Assembly: GCA_014925825.1 (NCBI GenBank)
Contig: JACGCK010000006.1
Span: 496,001 to 560,000, forward strand
Direction: 5' to 3'
Source of the DNA: Pholiota molesta
Lineage: Eukaryota > Basidiomycota > Agaricomycetes > Agaricales > Strophariaceae
DNA length: 64,000 nucleotides
Shown here: positions 19,314 to 31,600 of the stretch, in pieces
Layout: every line of letters starts with the position of its first letter
Numbering within the stretch: the stretch's first letter is position 1
Notes under the pieces: model-generated
Told to the model about the DNA's origin: nothing
The model's database searches: none
Seen by the model: only the letters and a program-made list of their open reading frames with translations
Position numbers and translations under genes: made by a program

Positions 19314-22045
19314 ATGGCACAGAGGGGCGACTGGCACCAAGGACGAGGACAGCGAGGCGGCCGCGGGCGAGGCCGCGGACAGCAGATCCGAGGCGGGGCT
19401 GGATCTAGTAGGGGGGGAACGGGGGCGCGCAGCGCCACCAGACATCCGCCGCCCCATACCAGACTCCATACGGAGGGTTCTACCCTCCCGGACCGCCAAT
19501 GATGGGCCAGACCCATCAACCATACAGTCAACCAGGTGGATCCATCCACCCACAATCAACACACCATGGAGGATACCATCCCCCACCAACGACAAACACC
19601 CCTGGTCCGAGCACGACGCGCACAAGACCAGACCAACCCCTCCCTCGGGACGAGGGCGAAAGAACGCCCCCCAGAAAGGAGAAAGGGAAAGGGAGAGCAC
19701 GAAGCGTGGACCCTGTGCCACGAGAAGACGAGGACGACGCCACCGCGCGCCTCAACGAGCGCCTGCTCAGAGCAGGAATCACGATGTCCCTGGAAGGAGA
19801 TGAGCCCGACGATGAGACCGCGATACTCATCAACGAGCTCCTCATGCGGCTGGAGTCTGCGCGGGCAGAGGTAGATCACCTCCGCCAAGCAAACGAGACC
19901 CTCAGGAAGGGCCGAAAGCGGGAAGCACCTCCTGAGGAGGAACGCGATGACGACAGACGCCCCCCAAAGCGACGAGACGTAGATAACAGCGAGGACGGAG
20001 GTCGCGCATCCTCCTCCAATTCGTACAACGCACCAGTAGGGCGTACCCTACCACAAGCACCGAACGATGAGCGACCAGAGAGGTCAGGACCACCTCCGCC
20101 ACGACGCAACGCGTACGCGTCATCATCACGGCAAGCGAGATACGAGACAAGGGCGAACCCTGCGCCATACGACGAAGACATTCGAATGGACGACGAGCCA
20201 TTCATACAGAGAGGGTATGGAGAGTCGCAATTCGTCACGTTGCCGACTAGATACCCCGCCCCGCCGCCCGTCACGAACGATCCCTCCATCGAGAGGACCT
20301 CCCCCGCCCATGACTCGGACGAGGCTAGCGACGACTCCCTCGACCTGTGGGAGGAGGACCCACAAGTCATCGCCGACGATGAAGGGAAGTGGCCATCTGA
20401 GGGGAACCTCAACAACCGACGAAAGCACAACCGTGCCAAGCGGGAAAGAGCGGAAAAGAAGGCAAAAGGCCGCAAGGAGAAAAGAAGACAGGCAGATAGA
20501 CGGATACCTGGACGTGTTCCAGACGGTCTCGGGGTGGTCAGGATACCACCTGCAAACACCATAGAGCGTAATAACGCAATGCTCGGAATGTGGTCGAGGC
20601 GGAGGGTGTACCATTCCGAACGCACCAACATTGTGTATGTCGGACAAAGCGCGGTGACGGCGTCTCAATACGAGATGCAACACCCCTTTGGATACCGACC
20701 AGCTCACGGACACCCCATTTATTCACGCGTACCGCGGGGTGTCCCGCTCACGCCAGAGGAACTCGATCGCCTTATGACGATCGCTGCCGACACGCGCCTT
20801 GATGGCGATGTGCGCATAGAAGCGTACGAGCTCCTACGCGAGTTCCGCACCGTGGTGGACCGTATCCACCCCAGGCTCTGGGACCGCACCATGACTGAGT
20901 TCATGGAAAGCAGCCCCTTCAATGAGAGTTATCGACCAAACGTGGCACCGACCACGTTGATACTCGACCCCATATCCCGCGACCTCTCGCGTGCAATAGT
21001 GGGCAGGACGGACGGTGCAAATCGAGGCGCGGGGATGCAAGCTCCCCCGGCCAGTGAAATCATGAATCAGGACGAGATGGGACGATACGTACTGCTGCAC
21101 GGACGACCTGGCTCGTCCAACCCATTCCTTGGAGTGGTCGTGGACCACTCATACCGCATTCACCGCCGATCACTGTTCGGCTACGGTCTTGGTAGGATGC
21201 TAGCGCCTACTCACCCCCACTCGCGTTCGGTATTCATGAGGCTATTTGCAGCCTTAGTTGCGATGCCTCAGCGATACACCGATGCTGTGGCCGCACACAA
21301 CATCCTCAACCCGGGTGCGCCAATGCACCCCCAGGCCGGGCCACAATTCGAGCTGCAACGGCTCATCATTGATAACCGTCATGTCTCGAACATGACCATA
21401 GAGGACGTAATCAGCCTCCTCATCCACAACCGGGTCCCCACCGAGTGGGTTGACCATGCGTACCTGTTCGGTCTGCAGTTCCTAGAATTGCACTACCACG
21501 GGTCGGCCATTGATAGGGCGCTACTGGACGAGCAGGACAACGAACGCCTGCACCGTCTCGAACAGTACGGCGTCCCGCCCCCAATACACGCATGGGACGG
21601 ATGGAGACACCCAACGGAGGACGAGATCCTCCGGCTACACATAATCCTCGATATAGAGGAACAACGAGGGGTGTTCAGCCTTCATGCGCGCGGATGGTGC
21701 CGGGCAGGCGAATCACCATTCCGTCATTACCTGTCTGGCCGCCGACGAAGCGACGCCGACGCGGGCGTCGCCGAGTATCGCGCAGGCCTGATGTCCGCCA
21801 CGGCAACCAATCCGGCGCCTGCGTTACCGCCTCTTCCCCCTGCACCAGTACCCACGAGCAGCAGTGATGATGCGACCGCTAACACGGTCGCAGGCCCTGC
21901 CCCATCATTCGCTAACGCGAACGATGATACGCTCAACGACACCCAGGACGCCATTATGAAGGGCGGGCAGGACGATAACGAAGATGGCGCAGAAAATAAG
22001 GAAGAACGACCCCCATCACCATTGTCGGAAATGGATGACGACTAG
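19314..22045 (+). CDS. Additional ORF downstream of gypsy pol, unknown function
   Basis: A start at 19314 (MAQRGDWHQGRG) opens an RG-rich N-terminus in one frame. The long frame 19499-22045 (848 codons) continues it after a shift at the G7 run around 19411-19417, where a one-base change would join them. The protein has an RGG-type basic start, a Pro-rich region, a coiled-coil-like segment (about 19820-19920), a Lys/Arg-rich patch (about 20400-20500), and a C-terminal globular half (about 20600-21700). I recall similar proteins as hypothetical entries in agaricomycetes. Its place between integrase and 3' LTR, on the same strand, says it is part of the element. It could be a nucleic-acid-binding or Gag-like accessory protein. 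Confidence 0.7.
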
Positions 22046-22187
22046 TCATCCCAGCACCATCATGATATGGACATACACATGCCATATCCCTTACTTTCAT
22101 TCTTGTCACCACCACCATTATATGGACGCATACGTGCCATATTCTTTTTTTTTGAAAAAAATCTTGTTGTAAGATCGCGCAGCGATC

Positions 22188-22200
22188 TCAAGGGGGGGTA
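22188..22200 (+). promoter_or_regulatory. Polypurine tract preceding the 3' LTR
   Basis: TCAAGGGGGGGTA lies immediately upstream of the TG that opens the LTR. This is the expected position and composition of the plus-strand primer in reverse transcription of gypsy elements. Confidence 0.75.
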
Positions 22201-22393
22201 TGTCACGGGCGTGTCCCGTGACGCTTGATATTGGCTCTTGTTTGGCATCGCCCTTGGCGATGCCGTTATTTAAGTACAGCATTTGTAATCAGGAGAACTA
22301 GATCTTTTGCTTGTACCACGTAGTCTACCAATTATATTGGTTCTGGCTTAGTTTGTACGAACTTAAGAACTACCCGTAAAGCGCCGCTTTACA
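22201..22393 (+). repeat. 3' long terminal repeat of the gypsy element (about 193 bp)
   Basis: It begins TGTCACGGGCGTGTCCCGTG, itself an inverted repeat, and ends TTTACA, so it has TG...CA termini. A TTATTTAAG box near 22268 may act in the R-U5 promoter. The 3' end holds the stem-loop GTAAAGCG-C-CGCTTTAC. The five bases after it, CAGTG (22394-22398), would be the target duplication, but the left end of the element lies outside the window. The short length fits chromovirus LTRs. Confidence 0.75.
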
Positions 22394-24061
22394 CAGTGTC
22401 AAGAAGCGACGACGGGACGGTAGGTACTGAAGTAGAAGGAAGGCTTGGAGGAGTACGTTCAGGTAGAGTGCTTGGCTGTGTTCCGCCGGAATTCATCAAT
22501 GGAGCTGCAGGAGCTTCAGGGAAATCCCATGGTCGGGGCACCTGAAAGTTCTGAATGAGTGACATGCACAGAGGGTGTGTTTAGATATATGAAGTCACCA
22601 AAGCTGCAGGTATAATCCTAATAGTAAGATGAATATTTGATGAAGATTTGGAAGACGAGTGTCGAGAACCGCTTACCAGGTGGCTGCACAAATAACACCG
22701 CGACCTTCATCCTTGGCTTTAATGGATTTGAATTCATAGTCGACAAATTGAGCGATATAACGGATAAAAGGAAGAATCTCCCGGACTCCGTTGTTGATGA
22801 GAGCAACCGCAGAAAGGAAGTTCACAATAGATCCAGAAACGGATTCAGCTTTCTGTAAAAGCGATTAACGCACCGACCGGAGTACAATTCAAAGCGTCCT
22901 TACTGTTAAATATTCCAATGATGGGGGAGGCAGAAGAAGCTCAAATCCCCACCAATCTATGCGGATTTTTGATCAAAATATTAACGGGCACTGACAGCAA
23001 CCTGGTTTGCTTACAGGTCAGAATCGACATTCTATCTGTTGGCGGATGCAATCCTATATTGTATTTACATAGTAATCAGTGCTCGGCGAAGAGATTCAAC
23101 CTTTAAATGACATGCCTGAATGATTTGGTGTGATAACTTTTCCTGTGGCATAGCCCAGAGCCATCAATTCCGGTGTAATTTGTTTGAATCCTTGAATAAC
23201 AGTCTGGGCGGTTGGAACGGCACCAGCTAATATGCCCTTTCCATTTCCAGGCTGCCCCAAACCAAAACCAGGGGCGCTCAATAAGTCAACGACATGCATC
23301 TCGTTAAACATGTCGGTAATTTCTTCAAGAGGAGCAAACGCGACTCCAGGGAAGTGGACATTTTCGGTAGAAATCTCTCTGCTGGTATTTGGGCTGTTCA
23401 ATTTCGCAAAATGGAGTTGGTGTTCTTCTTCGTCTGTGTTTTCCAGGCATACCGCGTGGATCGGGCCATTGTGACGCAGCTCGTCCTCTGTAAGGTCTCC
23501 ATCATGGGCAGGGAGTGTGCGAAGATGTGCGATAACCTTATTGGCAGATTTGGGCACCATCAGCTGAGACTTTAACGCGTTTAGTTGAGGCTTCGCCGTC
23601 GCGGCTGTCATCTTGGGAGGCGCTGCCGATGCTGAACCGATAATGAGAGCGCGAACCGCCAGTGCGGACCGCTGGGCACGCTTGTCCGTTTTTGATGCCT
23701 GAATTTTCTGCACTCGCTTTTCAAGATCTTGACTTGCTTGAGTTCGCTTCTGGTGTTCGTGCGTGGCAGAAAGAGTCGGCTTGTCGTCGGAAGAGGCTTT
23801 ACTTGCAAAGCCAAAGGGACGACGGAAAGAAAATCGTCGAGCAGTAACCTGTGGTATATGGGTAGGAATTTCAACAAGAGCAGAAGTTCTGTCATCAACA
23901 GGTTTTGCTTGAATGGGAATGATGGTCGTTGGAGCGGGCACAGGTACAACATTCTTCGTCACCGAATTGGCAGCGCTGACCGCTGTTGTGTCTATAGATA
24001 AAGGCTTCTCAATATTAGAGGCATTTGGCTTGGAATACGAGAAGATATCGAAGACGCCCAT
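22389..24061 (-). CDS. Conserved agaricomycete protein of unknown function, 3' end replaced by LTR
   Basis: In-phase exons: 24061-23116, 23053-23015, 22956-22904, 22852-22677, a 19-nt microexon 22617-22599, and 22541-22389, giving 461 aa. The start MGVFDIFSY fits better than a longer N-terminal extension. The first half is low-complexity and basic. The second half is a conserved-looking domain with HPPTDRMSILTYWWGFEL, LPPPSLEYL, NNGVREILPFIRYIAQFVDYEF, GVICAATW and VPRPWDF, which I recall from unannotated agaricomycete proteins. The first intron uses a GC donor (GCATGT). The last exon runs into the gypsy LTR: the final codons are ...LLDTV and the stop TAA (22391-22389) lies inside the LTR, so the native C-terminus is lost. 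Confidence 0.72.
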
Positions 24062-25143
24062 GCTGGTAGGTGAGAAGATAAGTAGATGGGGTACTTTCAG
24101 CCTGGATACGAATAGAGAAGCCGATGTGGCTGACCTATGCGGAAACAGAAAGTAGTTGAGCACCCTTTTATCTACAATTCATATGGTCTGCAGCCTTGAA
24201 ACGGCCATATGAAGGGGTCTCAGACTGGCGAAATAGCGTTAGAAGACAGGTTGCTCAGCCTGAGTGAGTGAGAGAACTAAAGATGAATATCCCGATTTGG
24301 GCATCTTTCCCGACATCCCTGTATCACATGCTGCCTAAATATAGAATTTGGACTGGCGCTCCTGCCACTGGGGCGCATAAAGCAAGGTAAGTCGTAGGTA
24401 TATACAATTTTCTGGGAGATATATAGTATTATAGGCCTCTTGCATTCAGCAAAGTGTAGGAGATGAGCTGAGAGTTGAATCGAGCACTGCTGAGCGCTGA
24501 GCACTGAGTACAACAGTGAATCCACGTGCTATGATGAGAAATCAATCGAAGGAGTCGAGAGGTCATTCTGAGCGCTTAAGTTAAGCGCTGAGGCCTCCAA
24601 GAGTGTTATACCCTGAATGTACCGTTTCGATCGATTCAGCCGTCCCCTGCCGTCCCGCGTTCCAAAGCAAGTGTCCATTGGCCGAAATCGGTTGCTTGAC
24701 CCATGTCCCAATGTGACATAACTTTCCAGGTTAGTATTAACGCCTTTTCTAACCATTTAAGGGCATTTTGGAGACGAGAAACTTGCGGAAATCCTTAAGA
24801 GTCTATTTTTTTTTGCTGGGCGCTCACCGAAAATTTTGGCCGGAGTTTTTACCTTGTCCCATGTCCCCGGAGTTTATTTGTCCAACGTGTCCCGTGTTCC
24901 GCTCCCGGCCGAACAATGGAAATGGTACAGTATAACATTGAATTTACTATTCCAGTCGGATAATCGCTGGATAGGATCGCCTACTAGATTGTAAGTAGAG
25001 GACTGTAAGTAGTCATCGGACAGAGACGGGGATTCAAGCTCAAGCGCAGGGCACCGTGCGATGATGTTAATCTAAATTAGTATTATGTAGTAAATAGCTA
25101 AAAATATAGATAGCGTGACTCGTGCCAAGTTTGTTCCAAGTAC
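24062..25143. other. Intergenic region, no gene recognised
   Basis: About 1.1 kb upstream of the minus-strand gene ending in the LTR. It should contain that gene's promoter. There are small palindromes such as GCGCTTAAGTTAAGCGC near 24570, and no coding or RNA gene that I can support. Confidence 0.5.
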
Positions 25144-25912
25144 TTATTGCTGTTTTCAATGAACCTGGCGGTGGGTCACGATCGCGTCACACGCGGCGAT
25201 CTTCCGCGGTCAAAGTTCCGAATGAACTATCTAGCTAACCACTGGGCCTATAAAGATGATTTTAAGTGCATTAGATTTGTATTGAAGAGTAGATGTGCGC
25301 CCCACTTTGAATTATGTGATTTGGTTGAGTCTTTCGGGAGATCCAAATTTGGTGTTGTGAGGATGCTGCAAGGATGTCGAGCTCGAACTTTCGAAGGAAC
25401 GACCACAAAAGAAAACACAGTTTTTTTTGGAGACCACTCTATAACATCTGTATAAATGCGCCCCAGCATAAAATATGCTGTTTTGATGTTATGGCACTCA
25501 AAATTGAAGATTCGGTCAGGGAGGTCATCAGAGGTCAACACAGTCATGGCTCCACCATGTCCACAATGCAAAGGTTTGCTAAAATTCTTATGGGGCGCAC
25601 TTATTTAAACTTCATACAACAATCTCCAAAAAGAATTATGCTTTCTTGTTGCTCCGTTGTCTCAAAAGTTCATGGTTAGCATCCTTGCAGCATCCTTACA
25701 ACCCCAACTTTGGATCTCCAGGAAGACTCAACCAAATCAGACATTTTAAAGTGGGGCGCACATCTACTCTTCAATACGAGTCCAATGCACTTAAAACTAT
25801 CTCTATAGGCCCAGTGGTTAGCTAGATAGTTCACTCGGAACCTTGACCACGGAAGATCGCCGCGTGTGACGCGATCGTGACCCACCGCCAAGTTCATTGA
25901 AAACAGCAATAA
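25144..25912. mobile_element. Foldback (long inverted repeat) element, 769 bp
   Basis: The two halves are inverted copies of each other around a centre near 25528. The outer 235 bp or so of each arm match closely (starting TTATTGCTGTTTTCAATGAAC); the inner parts are more diverged but still align (for example the GCGCCCC and TTTTTGGAGA blocks). GTA(C) occurs next to both ends (25140-25143 and 25914-25917), a possible short target duplication. No transposase is encoded, so it is a non-autonomous element. Its transcript would form a long hairpin. Confidence 0.75.
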
Positions 25913-26015
25913 TGTACACGGACACTTGCTCAAGTTTTTCAGCTTGTCGGCCGTCGATTTTGCTCAACGAAAGGTCTAGAGTGGCTCCCCTGCCCTTCCT
26001 TGAAACTGCGCTGTT

Positions 26016-27495
26016 ATGCTGCCTCTTACGAATCCCAAGAAATCATGGCACGTCCTTCTAGAAATGACTCAAATTTCGACAAGGTAAGCCCATTCGAGCG
26101 CACCAATGCTTCATTGTTCTCATAATTTACTTTATGGAGGCGAGCGAATCCAGGCCTGTTCGCTATTACAATGGGTCTGTACTTAGTTATTTGATACCAC
26201 AATTAATGCGTGTTTACTTTGGTTGTTTATAGGCACTGGTGGGATTAGCACCCTCTTTGTCGTCTTCCCCTATGGGATAGGATCAACTGCCATGACTGTC
26301 ATGAGCTTGATCTTTTTCTTCTTGAACCTCTTCCTTTTCATCCTTTTCATGGTGCTTGTGGCCGCCAAATACATTTATTATCCAGACAGATGGGCCGCGC
26401 TCGTTCAAAATCCAGTAACCAGTCTCTACGCTGGTACATTCCCAATGGGTGCAACCACCCTCATAAATGTCGCCGTTTTGATCATCCACACAAAATACGG
26501 AATCGGAGGGAAAGGCCTTTTGTATTTTATTTGGGTCATGTGGTGGCTAGACGTCGTCATTGCATGCCTATGCACCTGGGTCGGTGTTCATATTATGTAG
26601 GTATCTTTTTTCTTGGACGAGTACGCCAACCCCTAACTACAGATTCATAGGTTTATCCGTCAAACCCATTCTCTCGAGAAGATGACTGCTATGTGGCTCC
26701 TTCCAGTGGTTACCCTGATCGTCGCGTCTTCGAGCGGTGCAGTAGTGGCCAACGCCCTATCAAAATATTCGGAATATCATGCCCTCATTACGACTACAAC
26801 CGCTGCCTTCATAGTCACTGTGGGTCTTACGCTCGCTCTGATGATCCTGACAATATACTTTCTACGCCTTATTTTACATGGCCTTCCCGCGGGCGGAACC
26901 GTCTTGTCTGTCTTTCTTCCGCTGGGTCCAACTGGTCAAGCTGGTTACAGTATCTTTCTCATCGGCGACAACTTAACCACTATATTCCCAACAATACCCA
27001 CTCCAATTGGTCCCATCCACTCCAATGCCGCCGGTTCGATTGTCAAGATTATCTGCACATGTCTGTCATTTGCGCTATGGTCGCTGGCGACCATGTGGAT
27101 CTTATACGCGTTGCTTGCTATCCATACCGCACTTCGAAAATCTTTCATTGCATTTAGGGTATCGTTCTGGGGACTGGTCTTCCCAAATGTAAGCAAGCAC
27201 TATTTGCATAAAATTTCACCCACTGATATTCTTGTAGGCGGTATACGCCAACCTCACGATTTTACTCGCCGAAGCCTTCGATTCAAGAGCCTTCCGCGTT
27301 TGGGGGGCAATATATGCTGTCATCACTTTGCTCCTCTGGATATCGATATTTGCACGATCCCTTTGGGAGTTGAAAGCGTTCTATACGTCTCGGAAGGAAT
27401 CGGATGACCTTCCAAAGACAGACACCGATAAATGGGAAAACCATTCCATGCCATCAGAATTGACGCCTGAACCCACGGTACCTTCGATTTGGTAG
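26016..27495 (+). CDS. SSU1: SSU1-like anion/sulfite exporter (TDT/SLAC1 family)
   Basis: This is a plasma-membrane protein of the tellurite-resistance/dicarboxylate transporter family; fungal SSU1 members pump out sulfite. I place the start at 26016, not 26045, because only this frame splices in phase (68-nt exon ending at 26083) and gives the family-type start PKKSWHVLLE followed by ANPGLFAITMGTGGIS. Hallmarks: MGTG at the first helix, FPYG, YPDRW, GTFPMG and LWWxD-like MWWLDVV, with roughly ten hydrophobic helices across about 26170-27370. The C-terminal tail is short and charged, ending PSIW. Introns lie at about 26084-26134, 26173-26230, 26599-26650 and 27189-27238. The substrate (sulfite or malate) cannot be told from sequence alone. 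Confidence 0.82.
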
Positions 27496-28615
27496 CCCGC
27501 ATATAGCGCGTATATTACCTTTTGGACGAATGTCCCTCACTTCATCTAATCTAAGAGACAGAGTACGCATGGTATTATGCCCTCTGTTCTCTCCCGCTAT
27601 ACCTTATAGGGTGGTTTCTTCACCTGTCGCATAAGTTCGCACAAGTCCGCGACTTCAAAACACCGACGATACGAGAGTAAGAACTCCAACTTGTGTTCTG
27701 AGGATCCTCGCCAAAATTCTGCTGCCAGTTGACAACGGAACGTGCCCCGGGCCTACATCAACAACCGAGGACAATATTTATACCGTTTCAATTGACATCT
27801 TCGACCAACTGGGGTAAGTCGTAATTTTTAAATCACACAAACAACTTTTAACGCCTATTAAAGCAAAAATCGACAATGCTTTTTGATCCCCTCTTTCTCA
27901 CTTTTCTGCCGTTTCAAGCTGATATGGCTTGAAAATTATAGGGTCATTGTCCTTTCGTAGGTAGATTTTCCAGTCCTTTGAAAAAGCCTAAAAGGTTGCT
28001 CTCGGTATGTTCCCAAGACTATTACAACTCCAGGCGAATGAAGCCGATATGCTAACACTCTTAAGCTACTTTCTCTCGGTTTGTCAAAGTAGTGTAAATG
28101 AGCAAAGGCACTATAATATCAGTTCTTGCTTCCCTTTTTCTTTTTCGGCTATGGATCTACTTTCTATGTTTGGCTTCTATTATCATTGTCTGGTGGAGGC
28201 CCTGAATATTGTTTACACTGGCTTACCGATCGAACGATGTTTTCGCGATTGTTGAATCCGCCTTGGAATGGAAGAAATAAATAGACGGGAAATAGGCAGT
28301 CCTTTTTCCAATTATCTGGTCGAGCAAGGTCATACTCAAGTCATACTCGCATCAAATCCACACACAGTCATTTTCAATGAAACTAATGGAATACCTCAAT
28401 TTTATGGGAGAAACTAGATGGGTGATGTTTTAAAAACTAATATGGGCATGCAAAGGCCTTCGATCTTTACAAGTCGCGGGTGCGGCGGGTATATGGCTCC
28501 GGATCCTGTGACTGCAGTGATGCCGAGTGGCTGCGAGCGCTGGTGACACATTGCGATGTAGCCGTCACAGTCAATATACTCATCGAACCCGTCTACTCAA
28601 CTAACCTCCTCACTC
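27496..28615. other. Intergenic region, no gene recognised
   Basis: About 1.1 kb between the end of the SSU1-like gene and the start of LSB6, both on the plus strand. It holds the former's 3' region and the latter's promoter. One small open frame (28007-28255) has no protein-like character. Confidence 0.5.
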
Positions 28616-31600
28616 ATGTCGGCTCGCTCGCAGCGCTCAGGGTACCAGCCGCTACAATCTTACGAGGATGAATCGGACATAGGCGACGACCCGAGGCCAT
28701 CAACAAGCCTCTCAGACACTAATGGGGCACCTTCGCAGCGACGTGCAGGTAGACCAGGTCATATAGATCTCACCAAGTTGGATAATGCATTCAAGAGGTC
28801 GGTTTCTACGTGGTTATGCATTCATAAATCATATACTAACCTTTGGGAGATGGACCGAATCTATAGCGCAGAAAGTCAAACGAAAGAAGAAGACAACTGA
28901 TCATTCGAGGAAACAAATATGGCGCAGTGTGTTTGAACCAGCAATCACTGGATTGCCGCCGTCTGAATTTGTAAGTTTACTATATTTATGTTCTTATTAA
29001 CATGTTCAATAACATTCCTTGGTAGGTGAAGACATTAGACCACAAGCAGCCAATGACGCAGGCTGATTTCGATGCGTTAGTATTACGTCTTCGGAGTCAC
29101 CCATCTTTCTGACAATTAATGCCTATAGGATGGTTCAATCTGTGAAGGACTCTATCAATGAGGGAGTTCACCCCAAGATGATTACAAAGGGATCTTCAGG
29201 TTCATATTTTGCGAGAGCCAAAGTTGATGGGCGTGTACAGACTGTTGCGTGAGTGAGATGAGACCTTTTGCACTATTGAATTTTTGAACGTGGCTATTGC
29301 AGTGTTTTCAAACCCAAAGACGAGGAACCTTATGGAAGGCTTAATCCCAAGGTAATTATCCAAGGTCTTTGTTTGATGCGATATGGGGCTCATTGATTTC
29401 GAAGACTACCAAATGGCTCCATCGACAATTCAGATGGATTATACCCTTCGGACGTGCTTGTCTTATACCCAATCTGAGTTATATCTCTGAAGCGGCTGCT
29501 TCATTACTCGACGAACGACTTCAACTCCATATTGTACCATCAACTCAACTAGTATCCTTGTCAAGTCCGGTATGCACACTTCGATGAGCACATTATATTC
29601 CTCTATTAAATTTCTTGCAGGCATTTTTCTACGACTGGTTTGATCGTAATGCTGCGAAGAAGGGGAAGCCTCTACCAGATAAAATCGGGAGCATGCAATA
29701 TTTTCTACATGGTTTCCAGGGTAATATTTGTTTTGCTCCCTAACTTAATGTACGGCTGAATCCCTTTTAGATGCTTCCGACTTCCTTCGCAAGTATCCAT
29801 GGCCTGGAAGGGCAATTTCTGATACTTTTGATGACTCGACTCACCGCCAAGGAAATGTCTCGAAACGTTTCCTGAGTGCCATGAAAATTATATGTGGAAA
29901 GACAGGGGACACGGAAGACGTATACGATGCTGATGAATATGAAGACGAGCGTGTCCTTTATGATGTGACAGAGTCTTCTGACGTGCAAAGGCCTTTCTAC
30001 TGGAGTCAACAACTGCAGCAAAGTTTCCGTGAAGAACTAGAGAAGTTCGTACTGTCTCATTTGCTGTCTATATTTGCTAATAAGCATGCTATGATTTCAC
30101 CAGACTTGTTATACTAGGTTTGCATCCATATATATCCAATGGCGCATACTCATTGCGATTTATTAGACTATCTAATGTTAAATACCGACCGTGGTGCGGA
30201 TAACTACATGATCAAGTACTGCGAAGGCGATCACGAAAAGGCTCTTGTCGATGTTGCACCCTCTCGTTCTGTTCGACTTGAAATGCCAGTAATGAGCGAG
30301 CTCAGACGGACTGACTCCATGGCTTCTGGGCCGCGTATGAATCAATCCTCTTCCTATCAACCTACATTATCCCCTGTCCCCTCGCGTTCTAATACGCCAA
30401 GTTCTGATTACAGACGAAAGCCGCATATTCACATCGCCGCAATCGACAACTCTCTCTCTTTTCCTCATGAACACCCTCAAGGTTGGCGTTCATACACGTA
30501 TGGTTGGTTGTATTTGCCTGTGAGCGTCATTGGACGCCCATTCAGCGATAAGACACGAAACCATTTCCTACCTCTATTGACATCGAAAGCTTGGTGGGCT
30601 GAAACTACTTATCAACTGGAAAGGCTCTTTGCCGTGGACCCGGACTTCCATCCCAAGATGTTTGCTGTTAGATTTCTGTCATGTTCATTGTTCAATTGCT
30701 TTCTAACGTAAAGATTTTAGCGTCAATTGGCTGTTATAAAGGGGCAAGCTTGGAACACCGTTCAGTCACTGAAACACGCTGTAAGTATTTCGCTTTACTT
30801 TTTTATTTTTATTATCCATTCTAATCACTCCATCTTAGGATGAAGGTTTGTACCTTAAGAGTGCTTGGCATTGTGATGGCTCACACTTTGATATCAGGTC
30901 CTCTTGAACTGACACGAAGAACCAAAGTCCTTGTTTGGAATGAAGAAATGGAAATCCCAGAGGAGACTATTAGTGATTTACCAAATGGACCGGTATCACC
31001 GACCCTTTCCATTAGCAGTGTTCCCACTCCGAAGCGAACCCGAAGGCAAAGTACTGGCGGCGATTTCCCTCCTCCAATGCGGCGTACATCAACGGATGCA
31101 TCAGGTGTCCCTCGCCCTGTCCCGTTCGCAGCTAAATTTCAGCGCGTACATCCAGGGACAACAGGGGTGACTGTTCTCGAACACTTGGAGAGGTTAGATG
31201 CCGTTGAGGCAAGCTTGCAACGACTTGGTGTCAACGATAATGAGGAGGAAAGTGATGTTGGGGAGGCGGCGAAACAACCGAAGGCTTCTCAACGAGAGAC
31301 TGCTTCATCATCATCTGCTCCCGTTCCCACATCTCCGTTCTCCCCTCCAGGCAGTCCATTGCCGACAGTGGTAGAAGTACCTTCCGCAAGAAGTTCCATC
31401 GATGAGGAAGATTTAGTTGCTCTATCCAAGTCGACGTCTCATGTGGAAGGCGTCAATATTTTCAGTGGTCAACGTAGCGCAACTCTATCGGGCACAGGGA
31501 TGGATTGGATACAGAGGGCAGATGCACCGGCAAAGCGCACTGTGATTGCTGAGGTACGTTCTTTTGAAGTTCTGCATTGTCATGAGCTCATTCATATATG

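Larger units (their letters stand above)
15596..22393 (+). mobile_element. Ty3/gypsy retrotransposon, 3' part (RT to 3' LTR)
   Basis: Continuation of the element begun at 1-1289. Order: linker, reverse transcriptase, RNase H, integrase with chromodomain, an additional ORF, a polypurine tract and the 3' LTR. The PR-RT-RH-IN order with a C-terminal chromodomain marks it as a chromovirus-type Ty3/gypsy element. The pol ORF here has no stops, so the element was young when split. The right end lies in the last coding exon of a host gene. Confidence 0.88.

Noticed and set aside
25147..25933. Two similar open frames on opposite strands, read as a gene family
   Set aside because: They are the two arms of the foldback element; similarity extends through non-coding parts and the frames have no protein character.
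26045..26083. ATG at 26045 as the start of the SSU1-like gene
   Set aside because: It leaves exon 1 in phase 0, which does not fit any acceptor giving the ANPGLFAITMGTG helix; the ATG at 26016 ends in phase 2 and fits.
28007..28255. 82-codon open frame before LSB6
   Set aside because: Hydrophobic and Cys-rich without family resemblance; likely chance ORF in the promoter region.
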